Origin: Clostridium sp. AF27-2AA
GTDB taxonomy: Bacteria > Bacillota > Clostridia > Lachnospirales > Lachnospiraceae
NCBI RefSeq assembly: GCF_003478505.1
Contig: NZ_QUFI01000021.1
Coordinates: 17,248 to 55,148 of the forward strand
DNA: 37,901 nucleotides
Reading direction: 5' to 3'
This document shows, one piece after another, positions 1 to 7,523 of this stretch (the first letter of the stretch is position 1; each line of letters opens with the position of its first letter). The notes under the pieces were generated by a model, which made no database searches, was not told where the DNA came from, and saw only the letters and a list, made by a program, of their open reading frames with translations. Position numbers and translations under genes: made by a program.

Positions 1-52
1 TGTTCATGTGTGGATAATGTAGTTTTTCCGTCTTGTCATATCGTATTTTCGT

Positions 53-112
53 TGTATAATAAAAAGCAGGCACCAACAAGACTATGTTTCATCAGTCCTG
101 CCTTGCCTGCTT
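53..112 (-). terminator. Putative intrinsic terminator of the ribbon-helix-helix gene
   Basis: Read on the minus strand, AAGCAGGCA (104-112) can pair with TGCCTGCTT (64-72), and the second arm runs into TTTTTATTA. The loop is long and the first arm lies in the last codons of the gene, so this is a plausible rather than a strong terminator. Confidence 0.4.
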
Positions 113-240
113 ATATATTCCTTCAATACCATATTAATGTACTGGCTGAATGAGCGGTCATCTTTTTCTGCGTAATCTCTGATCGTCTGTATGATGTCGC
201 TGTCCAGCGTGATGCTTACTTTCCCTTTTAGCGGTCTCAT
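82..240 (-). CDS. Ribbon-helix-helix (Arc/CopG-like) DNA-binding protein
   Basis: This encodes a 52-residue protein. A short beta-strand segment (KVSITLDSDII) is followed by two predicted helices (IRDYAEKDDRSFSQYINMVL), the usual order of a ribbon-helix-helix dimeric repressor or antitoxin. I chose the ATG at 240 because AAGGAGG lies 8 bases upstream; a GTG 33 bases further upstream would add 11 residues but has no such site. No toxin gene of recognisable type is adjacent. The gene diverges from the one at 378, and three tandem 10-bp repeats lie between them, so autoregulation or control of the neighbour is possible. The family call is fairly sure; the target is inference. Confidence 0.7.
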   Translation of the reverse strand: MRPLKGKVSITLDSDIIQTIRDYAEKDDRSFSQYINMVLKEYISRQGRTDET

Positions 241-325
241 GCCGTTATCCTCCTTCTCTTTTGTACGGTTCACGATGTTCGCAAACTTTTTTGTACTATA
301 GCATGAAGGATGATTCGATATTGCT

Positions 326-355
326 AAGTAGGATAAAGTATGATAAAGTAGGATA
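326..355. repeat. Three tandem 10-bp direct repeats in a divergent promoter region
   Basis: The unit AAGTAKGATA occurs three times head to tail (326-335, 336-345, 346-355), one helical turn apart, directly before the ribosome binding site of the gene at 378. The middle copy contains TATGAT, which resembles a -10 box. Ribbon-helix-helix proteins often bind tandem direct repeats, and one is encoded divergently at 82-240, so this may be its operator. Confidence 0.5.
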
Positions 356-377
356 AATCAAGGAAGGAGTTCTTCCA

Positions 378-680
378 ATGAAACATGAATATGATTCAGA
401 CAAGCTGATTTCTTCTAATAAAAAACTCTTATCCTGGGAAGAACTGCTGGAAAAGGGCGCTCTTTTAAAAGAGGCCATCCATCGTCTCTCCCTGATGCCA
501 GGCATGCCCTATCTTGTTACAAAGAGCTGCACAGACGGTACCTTTCAGAAGGGAGATGTGATTTTTCTGGAGCCAGAAAATGATATCTTCTGTCCAAAGA
601 CCGGGCGCCGCATATCCCCTGGACAGTGTTCACAGGATAATCTGGATTTCGAATGCACTTCGGCAAACCAATCTGACTGA
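378..680 (+). CDS. Hypothetical protein, 100 aa
   Basis: I do not recognise the family with certainty. The start is supported by AAGGAAGGAG about 9 bases upstream of ATG. The protein has a charged, helical N-terminal half (to about residue 40) and a C-terminal half with a beta-rich look (LVTKSCTDGTFQKGD at about 46-60, then a PENDIFCPKTG segment), three cysteines in all, no signal peptide and no membrane segment. It sits between the divergent ribbon-helix-helix gene and the convergent DUF2812 gene, with tandem 10-bp repeats in its 5' region. The strong ribosome binding site makes it a likely real gene. No function can be assigned. Confidence 0.6.
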   Translation: MKHEYDSDKLISSNKKLLSWEELLEKGALLKEAIHRLSLMPGMPYLVTKSCTDGTFQKGDVIFLEPENDIFCPKTGRRISPGQCSQDNLDFECTSANQSD

Positions 681-699
681 CTCCTGTTCTGTTTTTGTC

Positions 700-2082
700 T
701 TATTGTTTCAGCAGCGGCTCTAAAAATCCCTGCACCGCCTCTTCCACACTGGACGTATCGGTTCCTCCGCCATAATCCAAAATAACCAGACGGTTATTAT
801 CGCTCAGAATCAGCTCATCGAGCACAATTTCCGGTTCTTCTTCCGCTTTTCGCACTGCATCCGGTTCCTTCTGCAATTCCTGCTCAGTCCTCTCATCTGC
901 CGCAATGACTTCCCCTGTTTTTTCTGTCCCAGATTCTGCTTTTTTTATCTGATACCGATACCAGGAAATGTTCACGCCATCCGGCAGAACACTTAAGGTC
1001 TCCGGCACTTCCAGTTTCGTCACGTCCCACCATTTGGACATATCTTTCGGATAGCACTTTTCCGTCTGCTGGATGATCCAGTGAAAACGGCTTTTGTAAA
1101 CAGTCACAACCACCTGATTTCCAGCCCCGTCCACCTGAATATCATTGTTCTGATAACTGGCAAATGCAGTCTGTTTCCGGTTTTCATTTATCTCCTCGTT
1201 CCCGCACAAATGATCGATCACTGCCCCGGACAGCGGCATCAGAATCATACAGAGCACGGTCACACTGATCAGATAACCGATCCAGTTTTCGCGGGAATCG
1301 CCGCTTCCATGCTTCCGTATCCAGTAAAGCACCAGATATACGCTTCCCAGGATAATCAGGCTGGAGATAACCGTGGTGACAACCATGCGGATGGAAAGGG
1401 AAAATGCAATGGCAAGTGACACAGAAATCAGCAGTCCAAGCAAGATCACCAGTCGTTTTTTGCTTCGCAGCCGTTTCTTTAAATCCATAACCGGAAGATG
1501 ATTTTCTTTTTTTAGCATGCACTCACTGTCCCGCACCCAGCAAAGCAGGTGCGCATAAGGAACCGCGTAAGTAAAGATGAGGACCAGACTGAGGGTCATG
1601 GAAAACAGCGTCCAGGGATCGGTAAACAGCTTTCCCGGATTCTGAAAGTACTGATACACCAGCCAGCACTCCAGCACCACGATCAGCGGATAGAAAATAC
1701 GGGTGGACCATCCAAATACCAGAGATTTCTGAAGCAAGAACTGATTCGCGTCACTCATCTCTTCGGTCCGTTCCAGCATTTCATCCGTAGTATAAAAAAT
1801 CTGCCAGTTTGTGCCGCTGCACTGAAACTTCCATCCGGCGGCTTCGCAGCGTTCCCGAAATTTGCCCGCATCCCAGGAATCAGCCCCGGTCAGTACGGAG
1901 GTCTTCGGTGCCAGCACCGCCACATAACGGCGCTTTTCCGGCTCACCCAGGCGGCACTTCATGCCGGTTGTGCCAATGCATTCCGGATACCAGCCCTCCA
2001 GGGCCAACTGTTCCAGATACTGACGCAGCGCGTCTGCCTCCCAGGGAGAAAATGTCCACCAGATGTGTTTTGTCTGTTTCAT
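700..2082 (-). CDS. DUF2812 domain membrane protein
   Basis: This is a 460-residue protein starting at the ATG at 2082, which follows GAAGGAGG; the longer frame to 2151 lacks a better site. Residues 1 to about 115 match the DUF2812 pattern (start MKQTKHIWWTFSPWEADAL, then LEQLALEGWYPE and a later AAGWKFQC). About five or six hydrophobic segments follow (roughly residues 125-310), then a C-terminal part of about 145 residues that is acidic and non-membrane. DUF2812 proteins are usually encoded next to a PadR regulator; none is present here. A promoter (TTGCGG, 16 bp, TATAAT) lies at 2179-2206 on the same strand. The biochemical role of the family is not established. Confidence 0.75.
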   Translation of the reverse strand: MKQTKHIWWTFSPWEADALRQYLEQLALEGWYPECIGTTGMKCRLGEPEKRRYVAVLAPKTSVLTGADSWDAGKFRERCEAAGWKFQCSGTNWQIFYTTDEMLERTEEMSDANQFLLQKSLVFGWSTRIFYPLIVVLECWLVYQYFQNPGKLFTDPWTLFSMTLSLVLIFTYAVPYAHLLCWVRDSECMLKKENHLPVMDLKKRLRSKKRLVILLGLLISVSLAIAFSLSIRMVVTTVISSLIILGSVYLVLYWIRKHGSGDSRENWIGYLISVTVLCMILMPLSGAVIDHLCGNEEINENRKQTAFASYQNNDIQVDGAGNQVVVTVYKSRFHWIIQQTEKCYPKDMSKWWDVTKLEVPETLSVLPDGVNISWYRYQIKKAESGTEKTGEVIAADERTEQELQKEPDAVRKAEEEPEIVLDELILSDNNRLVILDYGGGTDTSSVEEAVQGFLEPLLKQ

Positions 2083-2178
2083 AAAGCCGCCTCCTTCCGC
2101 TTTCACCCTCTGTTTTCTCTTTTCATAACAGTTCCGTATTTTCACTGGCACGAGTAAATACCCATTCTTTCTATTTTT

Positions 2179-2206
2179 ATTATATAAAATGTCCCCCCTT
2201 CCGCAA
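2179..2206 (-). promoter_or_regulatory. Sigma-A-type promoter for the DUF2812 gene
   Basis: On the minus strand TTGCGG (2201-2206) and TATAAT (2179-2184) are separated by 16 bp and lie about 100 bases before the ATG at 2082. Confidence 0.6.
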
Positions 2207-2275
2207 GAACACCTAGCTTACCCTTTTCTTACGTTTCTGTTACGCGTCCGCATGCTTTGCCAGGGTATTCTTCCC

Positions 2276-2304
2276 TTGTTTTTTTCTGCTTTCTGTGCTA
2301 CAAT
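2276..2304 (+). promoter_or_regulatory. Promoter of the phnD leader transcript
   Basis: TTGTTT (2276-2281), 17 bp, TACAAT (2299-2304), with TG one base before the -10 box (extended -10). Predicted transcription start is near 2311, so the leader is about 370 nucleotides long before phnD. Confidence 0.65.
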
Positions 2305-2310
2305 CCTTAT

Positions 2311-2678
2311 CGGTTAACGGAATGCAATGTGAGGGGGAGCTCCCTGACATTACGATCAGAACGGTACGGTTTTTGCGTTGCATGAACCGAACCCAAAAAA
2401 CATTTATTACGATGACGAAAACCAGATTGCGAGGGAGTCCGTGTTCCGGGCTGAGAGGATCCCAGGAAGGATCGACCGTCCCCTGTCCGTACTCTGTCCA
2501 GATACGGGCTGTCAGCATTCTGTCTGAAGGTCTCGTTCAGGCATGCTGCGGCATGCCCTTTTTCATTTTGCAGGATTTCTCCCGCAGATGAACCAAATCC
2601 GAAACTCTTTCAGCAGAATATCGCGCCTGTGCGCACAAATTTATTCTGCCCGAAACGGGCCATTGGAGGTATTATTTT
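2311..2678 (+). promoter_or_regulatory. Structured 5' leader of the phn operon, candidate riboswitch or attenuator
   Basis: There is no supported gene in this stretch. In order I see: a hairpin 2326-2335/2342-2351 (ten positions, one G-G mismatch, loop GGAGCT); a CGGTT/AACCG pairing near 2367-2389; a domain at 2430-2482 with stem GTCCG/CGGGC, the run CTGAGA, a hairpin GATCC/GGATC, then GACCG; a CCGTA/TACGG hairpin (2487-2507); an intrinsic terminator (2540-2569); and a GCCCG-AAA-CGGGC hairpin just before the phnD ribosome binding site. GCATGAAC at 2380-2387 could pair with part of the terminator stem as an antiterminator. The stem-CTGAGA-hairpin-GACC order resembles the pyrimidine-binding arm of a TPP riboswitch, but the second conserved arm is not found, so no known class is assigned. 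Confidence 0.5.
2540..2569 (+). terminator. Intrinsic terminator inside the phnD leader
   Basis: GGCATGC (2540-2546), loop TGCG, GCATGCC (2551-2557), then CTTTTTCATTTT. It lies about 110 bases before the phnD start codon, with no clear promoter in between, so it may act as an attenuator. Confidence 0.75.
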
Positions 2679-3785
2679 ATGAGAAAATTTGTTGTACCAG
2701 CTCTTTCCCTGGCACTCTGCCTGGGACTTGTCACCGGATGTTCTTCCAAGACATCTGCACCGGCCGAAACCAGCGCATCCGCCGAGGAAACAACTTCAGA
2801 AACTTCTGCGGAAGATTCTTCCGAAGCAGAATCCACCGAACCCCAAAGCGTAGATTCCTTAAAGATTGCCTTTTCTCCTTACTCTGACGCCGACACCATT
2901 ACCACCGCAACGGAGCCGCTGGAGAATCTGTTAAAAGAGGAGCTTCTGACCAAGGGTTACGATGTGGCTGATATCGATATGACCGTCGGCACCAGCTACA
3001 CCGCGGTCGGTGAGGCCTTAAGCGCAGGAAGCGCGGACATCGGCTTTATCTCCGGCGGAAACTATGTGCTGTTCTCCGATGACTGCGATGTACTCCTGAC
3101 CGCCCTTCGCTACGCCATCAACAAGGATTCCGAGGATCCGAAGGACTGGAACGACGGCACCATTGAGGAAAACACTGACCAGATGAGCACCTACTACCGC
3201 TCCATCATTCTGGCTGGCCCGAGCGAAAAAGGCCAAGAGCTGCTCGCAAAGGTCAACAATGGTGAAGAGCTGACCTGGGATGACTTAAACAGCGCAACCT
3301 GGGCTGTCATGGGACCAACCTCTGCGTCCGGCTACATCTATCCGTCCCTGTGGCTGCAGGAGCGTTATGGAAAGACGCTGGCCGACCTGGACAATGCTGT
3401 TCAGTCCGACTCCTACACCACTTCTCTGGCACGCCTTGCATCCGGACAGGCCGATGTCATGGTTTCCTTCGGACACATCCGTACCAAAAATGCTGCTGAC
3501 TGGCAGGAGAAGCTGGGCGGAACCGATGAGATGGTAAAACAGACCGGCATCATTGGTGTGACAGAACCGATTTACAACGATATGATCGCCTACAGCAAAA
3601 ACTCTGAGCTGATGCAGGATGAGGATTTCCGCAAGGCACTGGGAGATTCCTTCATTGAACTTGCAGAAACCGACGAAGGAAAAGAAATTTTCAGCGTGTT
3701 CAGCCAGATTGGCTATGAGTGGGGCGATGACGCCAACTACGATGGCGAGCGCGCTGCACAGGAGCTTTTAAAATCCCTCAACTAA
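2679..3785 (+). CDS. phnD: PhnD-like phosphonate/phosphite ABC transporter substrate-binding lipoprotein
   Basis: This is a 368-residue secreted lipoprotein. The signal peptide ends in a lipobox LVTGC with the acylated Cys at residue 21, followed by a Ser/Thr/Glu-rich linker to about residue 60. The rest matches the PhnD family: KIAFSPYSDADTI near the start, SAGSADIGFISGGNYV, then GPTSASGYIYPSLWL and a SGQADVMVSFGHIRT segment. The start follows TTGGAGG. The ATPase and permease genes follow directly. The family binds phosphonates, phosphite or related oxyanions, but no C-P lyase, phosphonatase or phosphite dehydrogenase gene is in the window, so the ligand is unknown. Expression probably depends on the leader with its terminator. 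Confidence 0.85.
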   Translation: MRKFVVPALSLALCLGLVTGCSSKTSAPAETSASAEETTSETSAEDSSEAESTEPQSVDSLKIAFSPYSDADTITTATEPLENLLKEELLTKGYDVADIDMTVGTSYTAVGEALSAGSADIGFISGGNYVLFSDDCDVLLTALRYAINKDSEDPKDWNDGTIEENTDQMSTYYRSIILAGPSEKGQELLAKVNNGEELTWDDLNSATWAVMGPTSASGYIYPSLWLQERYGKTLADLDNAVQSDSYTTSLARLASGQADVMVSFGHIRTKNAADWQEKLGGTDEMVKQTGIIGVTEPIYNDMIAYSKNSELMQDEDFRKALGDSFIELAETDEGKEIFSVFSQIGYEWGDDANYDGERAAQELLKSLN

Positions 3786-3841
3786 CGTGGCTGCCCCTTT
3801 TTCCGCAGTCACAAATCATATACAGGCAGGTATATTTTTCT

Positions 3842-4594
3842 ATGGAACTTACATTACAGGATTCCGGGAAGCAGTTTCCCGGCGGAACCGTGGCCCTGAA
3901 ACACGTAAATCTTTCCGTTTCCCAGGGCGAATTTGTCTCCGTCATCGGACCGTCCGGTGCCGGAAAGACAACGCTGTTTCGCATTTTTAACGGCATGGAT
4001 GCCCTGACCTCCGGCGCTCTTTTGTTTGACGGCAAGCGCCAGGATGCTATGACAAAACGGGAGCAGAAGCAGATCCGCCTCTTCATTGGCACCATCTACC
4101 AGGATTTCTGTCTCGTAGAAAATTCCACCTGCCTGGACAATGTCCTTACCGCCTGTCTGCCGGATATGGCACTGTTTCCCGCCGTCTTCGGCCTCTACGG
4201 GCATGAGCGCCGCCAAGAAGCCTTAAAACTTCTGGACCGGGTCGGACTCTCTGAAAAAGCAGAAGAACCGGTCAAGGCACTGTCCGGCGGCCAGAAACAG
4301 CGTGTGGCCATTGCCCGCGCCCTGATGCGGCATCCAAAATTATTGCTGGCCGATGAACCGGCCGCATCCTTAGACCCGGTTACCGGCCACCAGATTTTAG
4401 AGCTGTTAAAGGAAATCCAGAAAACAGAAGGGGTCACCGTTCTGATGAACAGCCACAACCTGGAACTTTCCCTGGAGTTTTCTGACCGGATCATTGGACT
4501 GACAGACGGAAGCGTGGCCTTTGATGGAACGCCGGATCAGCTGGATGAAGCCATGATCCGTCTCATTTATGAAAAAGAAGGAGCTAATCCATGA
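3842..4594 (+). CDS. phnC: PhnC-like ABC transporter ATP-binding protein
   Basis: This 250-residue cytoplasmic ATPase powers the phn transporter. Walker A is GPSGAGKT (36-43), the Q-loop is YQDFC (86-90), the ABC signature LSGGQ is at 147-151 and Walker B LLLADE at 167-172, followed by a D-loop (ASLDP) and an H-loop (MNSHN). The length fits PhnC. The ribosome binding site is weak (GGCAGG). It lies 56 bp after phnD, and its TGA overlaps the start of the permease as ATGA, indicating translational coupling. Confidence 0.88.
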   Translation: MELTLQDSGKQFPGGTVALKHVNLSVSQGEFVSVIGPSGAGKTTLFRIFNGMDALTSGALLFDGKRQDAMTKREQKQIRLFIGTIYQDFCLVENSTCLDNVLTACLPDMALFPAVFGLYGHERRQEALKLLDRVGLSEKAEEPVKALSGGQKQRVAIARALMRHPKLLLADEPAASLDPVTGHQILELLKEIQKTEGVTVLMNSHNLELSLEFSDRIIGLTDGSVAFDGTPDQLDEAMIRLIYEKEGANP

Positions 4595-6159
4595 CGCAGA
4601 CCTTACGACACAATCGAAAAACTGCATACCGTCTGTCCGGCTGGTTCCTCCTTCTGGCTGTTTTCTTCGCCGCCGCAGCTTTCACCGGCTGTGATCCGGC
4701 GCTTTTTTTTGCGCGGAAAAGCCATCTGGCTGACCTGGTTTCCGACATGCTCCGGCCGGACCTTTCCTACCTTCCCAAGATTCTGACACCGCTTTTTTAC
4801 ACCCTGCAGATGTCTGTCTGCGGAACCATTCTCGGATCCGTCCTGGGACTTCTGACAGCTCCTTTCGGCACAGTTTCCCTGCGCTTTCCGGTCGTCTTGC
4901 GCAGACTGGTCCGCTTTGTGATTCAGGTGCTTCGCTCCTTCCCGGCTCTGGTACTAGCGCTGCTTGCCACCTTTTTATTCGGACTTGGCACCTTCGCGGG
5001 CACCTTTGCCATCACCCTCTACACCTTTGCCATCATGACAAAGCTCACTTATGAGGATGCAGACGCCGCCAACACCGCAGCCTACCTGGCCCTCCGTTCC
5101 ATGGGCTGTGCCCCGTTTCCGGCCTTTATCCATGCGGTTCTGCCTGAGATTCTTCCCTCATACCTGACCAATGCCCTGTATCTTCTGGAAACCAACGTAC
5201 GCCAGAGTTCCATCCTGGGCTATGTAGGCGCTGGCGGCATTGGCCTGATCCTGAATGAAAAGATTTCCTGGCGGGAATTTCAGAAGGTGGGCGCCATTCT
5301 CCTGGTGCTGTTTCTGACCGTCTGTGTCATCGAGAGCATCAGCCGGTATCTGTCTGCCCTGATCCGCAGGGAATTTCTGGTACAGACCGTGTCCGGAGCA
5401 AAAAGGAAACGGCACCTCACGCTGCTTGGCACAGGAATACTTCTGGTATTTTTCGTCTGTCTCGCAGCCCAGACACCGCCAGACTTTTCCCATACCAGCC
5501 CCGAAACCTTAAAGAGCATGATAGGTGGCCTGCTGCAGGCTGACTGGGCTTTTTTCTTTTCCACAAAAAAAGACGGCCTCTTTTACCTGTTGTTTGAGAC
5601 TGTCTGTATTTCCATTACAGGAACTGGAATCGGCGCGCTTCTGGCCTTTCCCTTTGCGTTTTTCAGCCCCCGCCGGTTCGCTCCTGCCCCAGTATGCGCG
5701 GTTTTCCGCCTGCTGGTGATTGCCATCCGCTCCATCCCATTTCTGATTTACGGACTGATTTTCATCCGGGTATCCGGTCCTGGCGCCTTCACCGGAGTGC
5801 TGACCCTCGCCATGTGCAGCATCGGCCTTCTGACCAAACGCTTCACCGAATGCCTGGATATGCTGGACCCAGGCCCGTACCGGGCACTCCTTGCCATGGG
5901 TGTTTCCCCGCTGGCGGCTATCCGTCACGCCGTGCTTCCACAGATTGCCCCGGCATTCGCCTCTGCTGTTCTTTACCGGTTTGATGTGAATATCCGCGAG
6001 GCATCGGTCCTGGGCCTGGTGGGTGCCGGCGGCATCGGCGCCCCGCTCATCTTCGCCATGAACAAATACAACTGGTCACGGGCAGGCGCGATTCTTCTGG
6101 GACTGATTCTGCTGGTGTGGATCATGGATGTGGTGTCAGGGAAGCTGGCAGAGAAGTAA
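4591..6159 (+). CDS. phnE: Fused double PhnE-type permease
   Basis: This 522-residue protein holds two tandem PhnE-like membrane domains, where many organisms have two genes or a homodimer. Each half carries an EAA-type loop (SMGCAPFPAFIHAVLPEI and AMGVSPLAAIRHAVLPQI) followed by the same conserved segment (NVRQSSILGYVGAGGIG and NIREASVLGLVGAGGIG). Around a dozen hydrophobic segments are visible. The start overlaps the phnC stop. The gene ends 9 bp before the convergent anti-sigma gene with no terminator between. The architecture is clear; the substrate is not. Confidence 0.88.
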   Translation: MTQTLRHNRKTAYRLSGWFLLLAVFFAAAAFTGCDPALFFARKSHLADLVSDMLRPDLSYLPKILTPLFYTLQMSVCGTILGSVLGLLTAPFGTVSLRFPVVLRRLVRFVIQVLRSFPALVLALLATFLFGLGTFAGTFAITLYTFAIMTKLTYEDADAANTAAYLALRSMGCAPFPAFIHAVLPEILPSYLTNALYLLETNVRQSSILGYVGAGGIGLILNEKISWREFQKVGAILLVLFLTVCVIESISRYLSALIRREFLVQTVSGAKRKRHLTLLGTGILLVFFVCLAAQTPPDFSHTSPETLKSMIGGLLQADWAFFFSTKKDGLFYLLFETVCISITGTGIGALLAFPFAFFSPRRFAPAPVCAVFRLLVIAIRSIPFLIYGLIFIRVSGPGAFTGVLTLAMCSIGLLTKRFTECLDMLDPGPYRALLAMGVSPLAAIRHAVLPQIAPAFASAVLYRFDVNIREASVLGLVGAGGIGAPLIFAMNKYNWSRAGAILLGLILLVWIMDVVSGKLAEK

Positions 6160-6168
6160 CATAACCTT

Positions 6169-6933
6169 TTACTGAACACTCTGGATCATCTCTACAAACA
6201 CATTTTCACTTCCACCCGGTTCATAGCTTAGTGAATACGCAAATCCGTCCTGCTGCCAGATAGCCAGCTTATACTGCTCCTCATCGCCTTTTAATGTCAC
6301 CGACACTTCATTTACGGTTATTTCCTTTACATCGGAATAGACATTATAATCTCCGGAAATGTCATCGGTGCCTCTGGCTTTGCGGAACAGCACTGCTTCA
6401 TCCTGACTTTCCCCCTGGTATTCCACCTGTGCGAATTCATTCCATCCATTTGTATACACGGTGCTGGTCACTTCAAATGGAATGTTTTTCACTTCCAGCA
6501 CAGAAAAACCAATGGACTTGGAAAGTTCTGCAAGGGAATCCACTTCCACCATGCCGTTTCCAACCATGGCACCAGCCTGGCCGCCTGCCTCATTCTGAGA
6601 CTCTTCTGGTCCCGGCACTTCAAAGCCTGCCATGGTCTCTCCCGGTGCCGTCCCGACTGCCGTGCCCGTGGGATCCTGCGGAAGTCCATTTCCCCGATGC
6701 AGCAGCTGCGGCACAGTCAATCCGCCCACAAGCAGCATCATGATACAGGCTGCAACGGAAAGATACCTGGAAGTCCGGCCATAGGACAGGAAGCGGCTGT
6801 GAATAATCTTTCCGGATTCTGGTATTTTTTCAGTCTCTATCCCTTCTTTCACATTCTGAAGGACACGCTGCTTCATCTCATCCGTCACCCGGACCTGATC
6901 CATGATTTCGTTATACTTTTTACTCAAAATCAT
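6169..6933 (-). CDS. Membrane anti-sigma factor with DUF4367-like C-terminal domain
   Basis: The protein has about 254 residues: a cytoplasmic helical N-terminus (about 1-57), one transmembrane segment (about 58-76, SVAACIMMLLVGGLTVPQLL), a low-complexity Gly/Pro/Glu linker and an extracytoplasmic domain from about 130 with the IPFEVTSTVY and FAYSLSYEPGG patterns seen in DUF4367 proteins paired with ECF sigma factors. It overlaps the end of the upstream sigma gene by 14 bp, the usual arrangement. AAGGAGG lies 3 bases before the ATG at 6933 and 9 bases before a TTG at 6927, so the TTG may be the true start. The signal it senses is unknown. Confidence 0.72.
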   Translation of the reverse strand: MILSKKYNEIMDQVRVTDEMKQRVLQNVKEGIETEKIPESGKIIHSRFLSYGRTSRYLSVAACIMMLLVGGLTVPQLLHRGNGLPQDPTGTAVGTAPGETMAGFEVPGPEESQNEAGGQAGAMVGNGMVEVDSLAELSKSIGFSVLEVKNIPFEVTSTVYTNGWNEFAQVEYQGESQDEAVLFRKARGTDDISGDYNVYSDVKEITVNEVSVTLKGDEEQYKLAIWQQDGFAYSLSYEPGGSENVFVEMIQSVQ

Positions 6934-7345
6934 ACTCCTCCTTCAGAATTTTCTTTAACCGCTTCCGGCCTCTGCGCAGATCGGACCGCACCGTACTCTC
7001 CCGGCGGTTCAAAATCTTTGCAATCTGAGCTGTTGGATATCCTTCATAATAGAAAAGATGAATCACCTCACGGTTTGCGTCCGGCAGCTGCTTCACTGCC
7101 TCCCACAGAAAAGAAAGGTCCTCCCGTTCCTGGCTCACCAAAGTTTCTTCCAGTTCATCGGTATCCCGCAGGCGGTTGTAATCCAGACGGTTTTTGCTTA
7201 AGTTTGCTGCCACCCGGAGGAGCCAGGCCTTTTCATGCTCTGGTCCCTGAAGCTCCGGCTGCACGGTCAGATATCTGATCAAAGTCTCCTGCAGGATTTC
7301 TTCCGCATCACTCATGTTATGAAGGTAGGAATAGGCCATCCGCAA
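6920..7345 (-). CDS. ECF-family RNA polymerase sigma factor, start codon unresolved
   Basis: Region 2 (RMAYSYLHNMSDAEEILQET) and region 4 (LPDANREVIHLFYYEGYPTAQIAKILNRRESTVRSDLRRGRKRLK) are intact, so this is an ECF sigma factor; the downstream overlapping gene is its anti-sigma partner. The TTG at 7345 given as the start falls inside region 2. The frame stays open to a TGA at 7439-7441 and encodes the missing residues (ERLLDTFGNAIL), but in that stretch there is no ATG or GTG in frame, only CTG at 7369, ATA at 7414 and ATT codons. A GAGGAG motif upstream is not well spaced to any standard start. A small indel, a rare start codon or a sequence error are all possible. The true protein is probably 150-170 residues. 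Confidence 0.75.
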   Translation of the reverse strand: MRMAYSYLHNMSDAEEILQETLIRYLTVQPELQGPEHEKAWLLRVAANLSKNRLDYNRLRDTDELEETLVSQEREDLSFLWEAVKQLPDANREVIHLFYYEGYPTAQIAKILNRRESTVRSDLRRGRKRLKKILKEEYDFE

Positions 7346-7523
7346 AATTGCGTTACCAAAGGTGTCCAGAAGACGTTCTGCATTCCGGCCAAACTGCTCT
7401 GCATTCTGCGCTATATTCTCCTCTGCATTCTGAATTTTTCACGGCTGTTTTTACTTTTTATGCCGTTCTATCTTATATACAGACGAGGGCTGCGAAATGT
7501 TGCAGCAAAAGAAAAATATTTTT

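Noticed and set aside
296..505. 69-codon minus-strand frame overlapping the 378 gene
   Set aside because: It has no ribosome binding site and is antisense to a frame with a strong one.
1549..2157. 202-codon plus-strand frame within the DUF2812 gene
   Set aside because: The opposite frame has the ribosome binding site, the domain match and membrane segments; this one has none.
2430..2520. Standard TPP riboswitch upstream of phnD
   Set aside because: The CTGAGA arm looks right, but the conserved CCTGATCTGG...CCAGCG arm and the closing stem are not present. It is kept only as a resemblance.
2311..2569. SRP RNA, RNase P RNA or 6S RNA in the phnD leader
   Set aside because: GGAAGG and GAGGGAGTCC only superficially resemble conserved cores; the full SRP tetraloop-helix 8 motif, the RNase P core and a 6S-type central bubble are missing.
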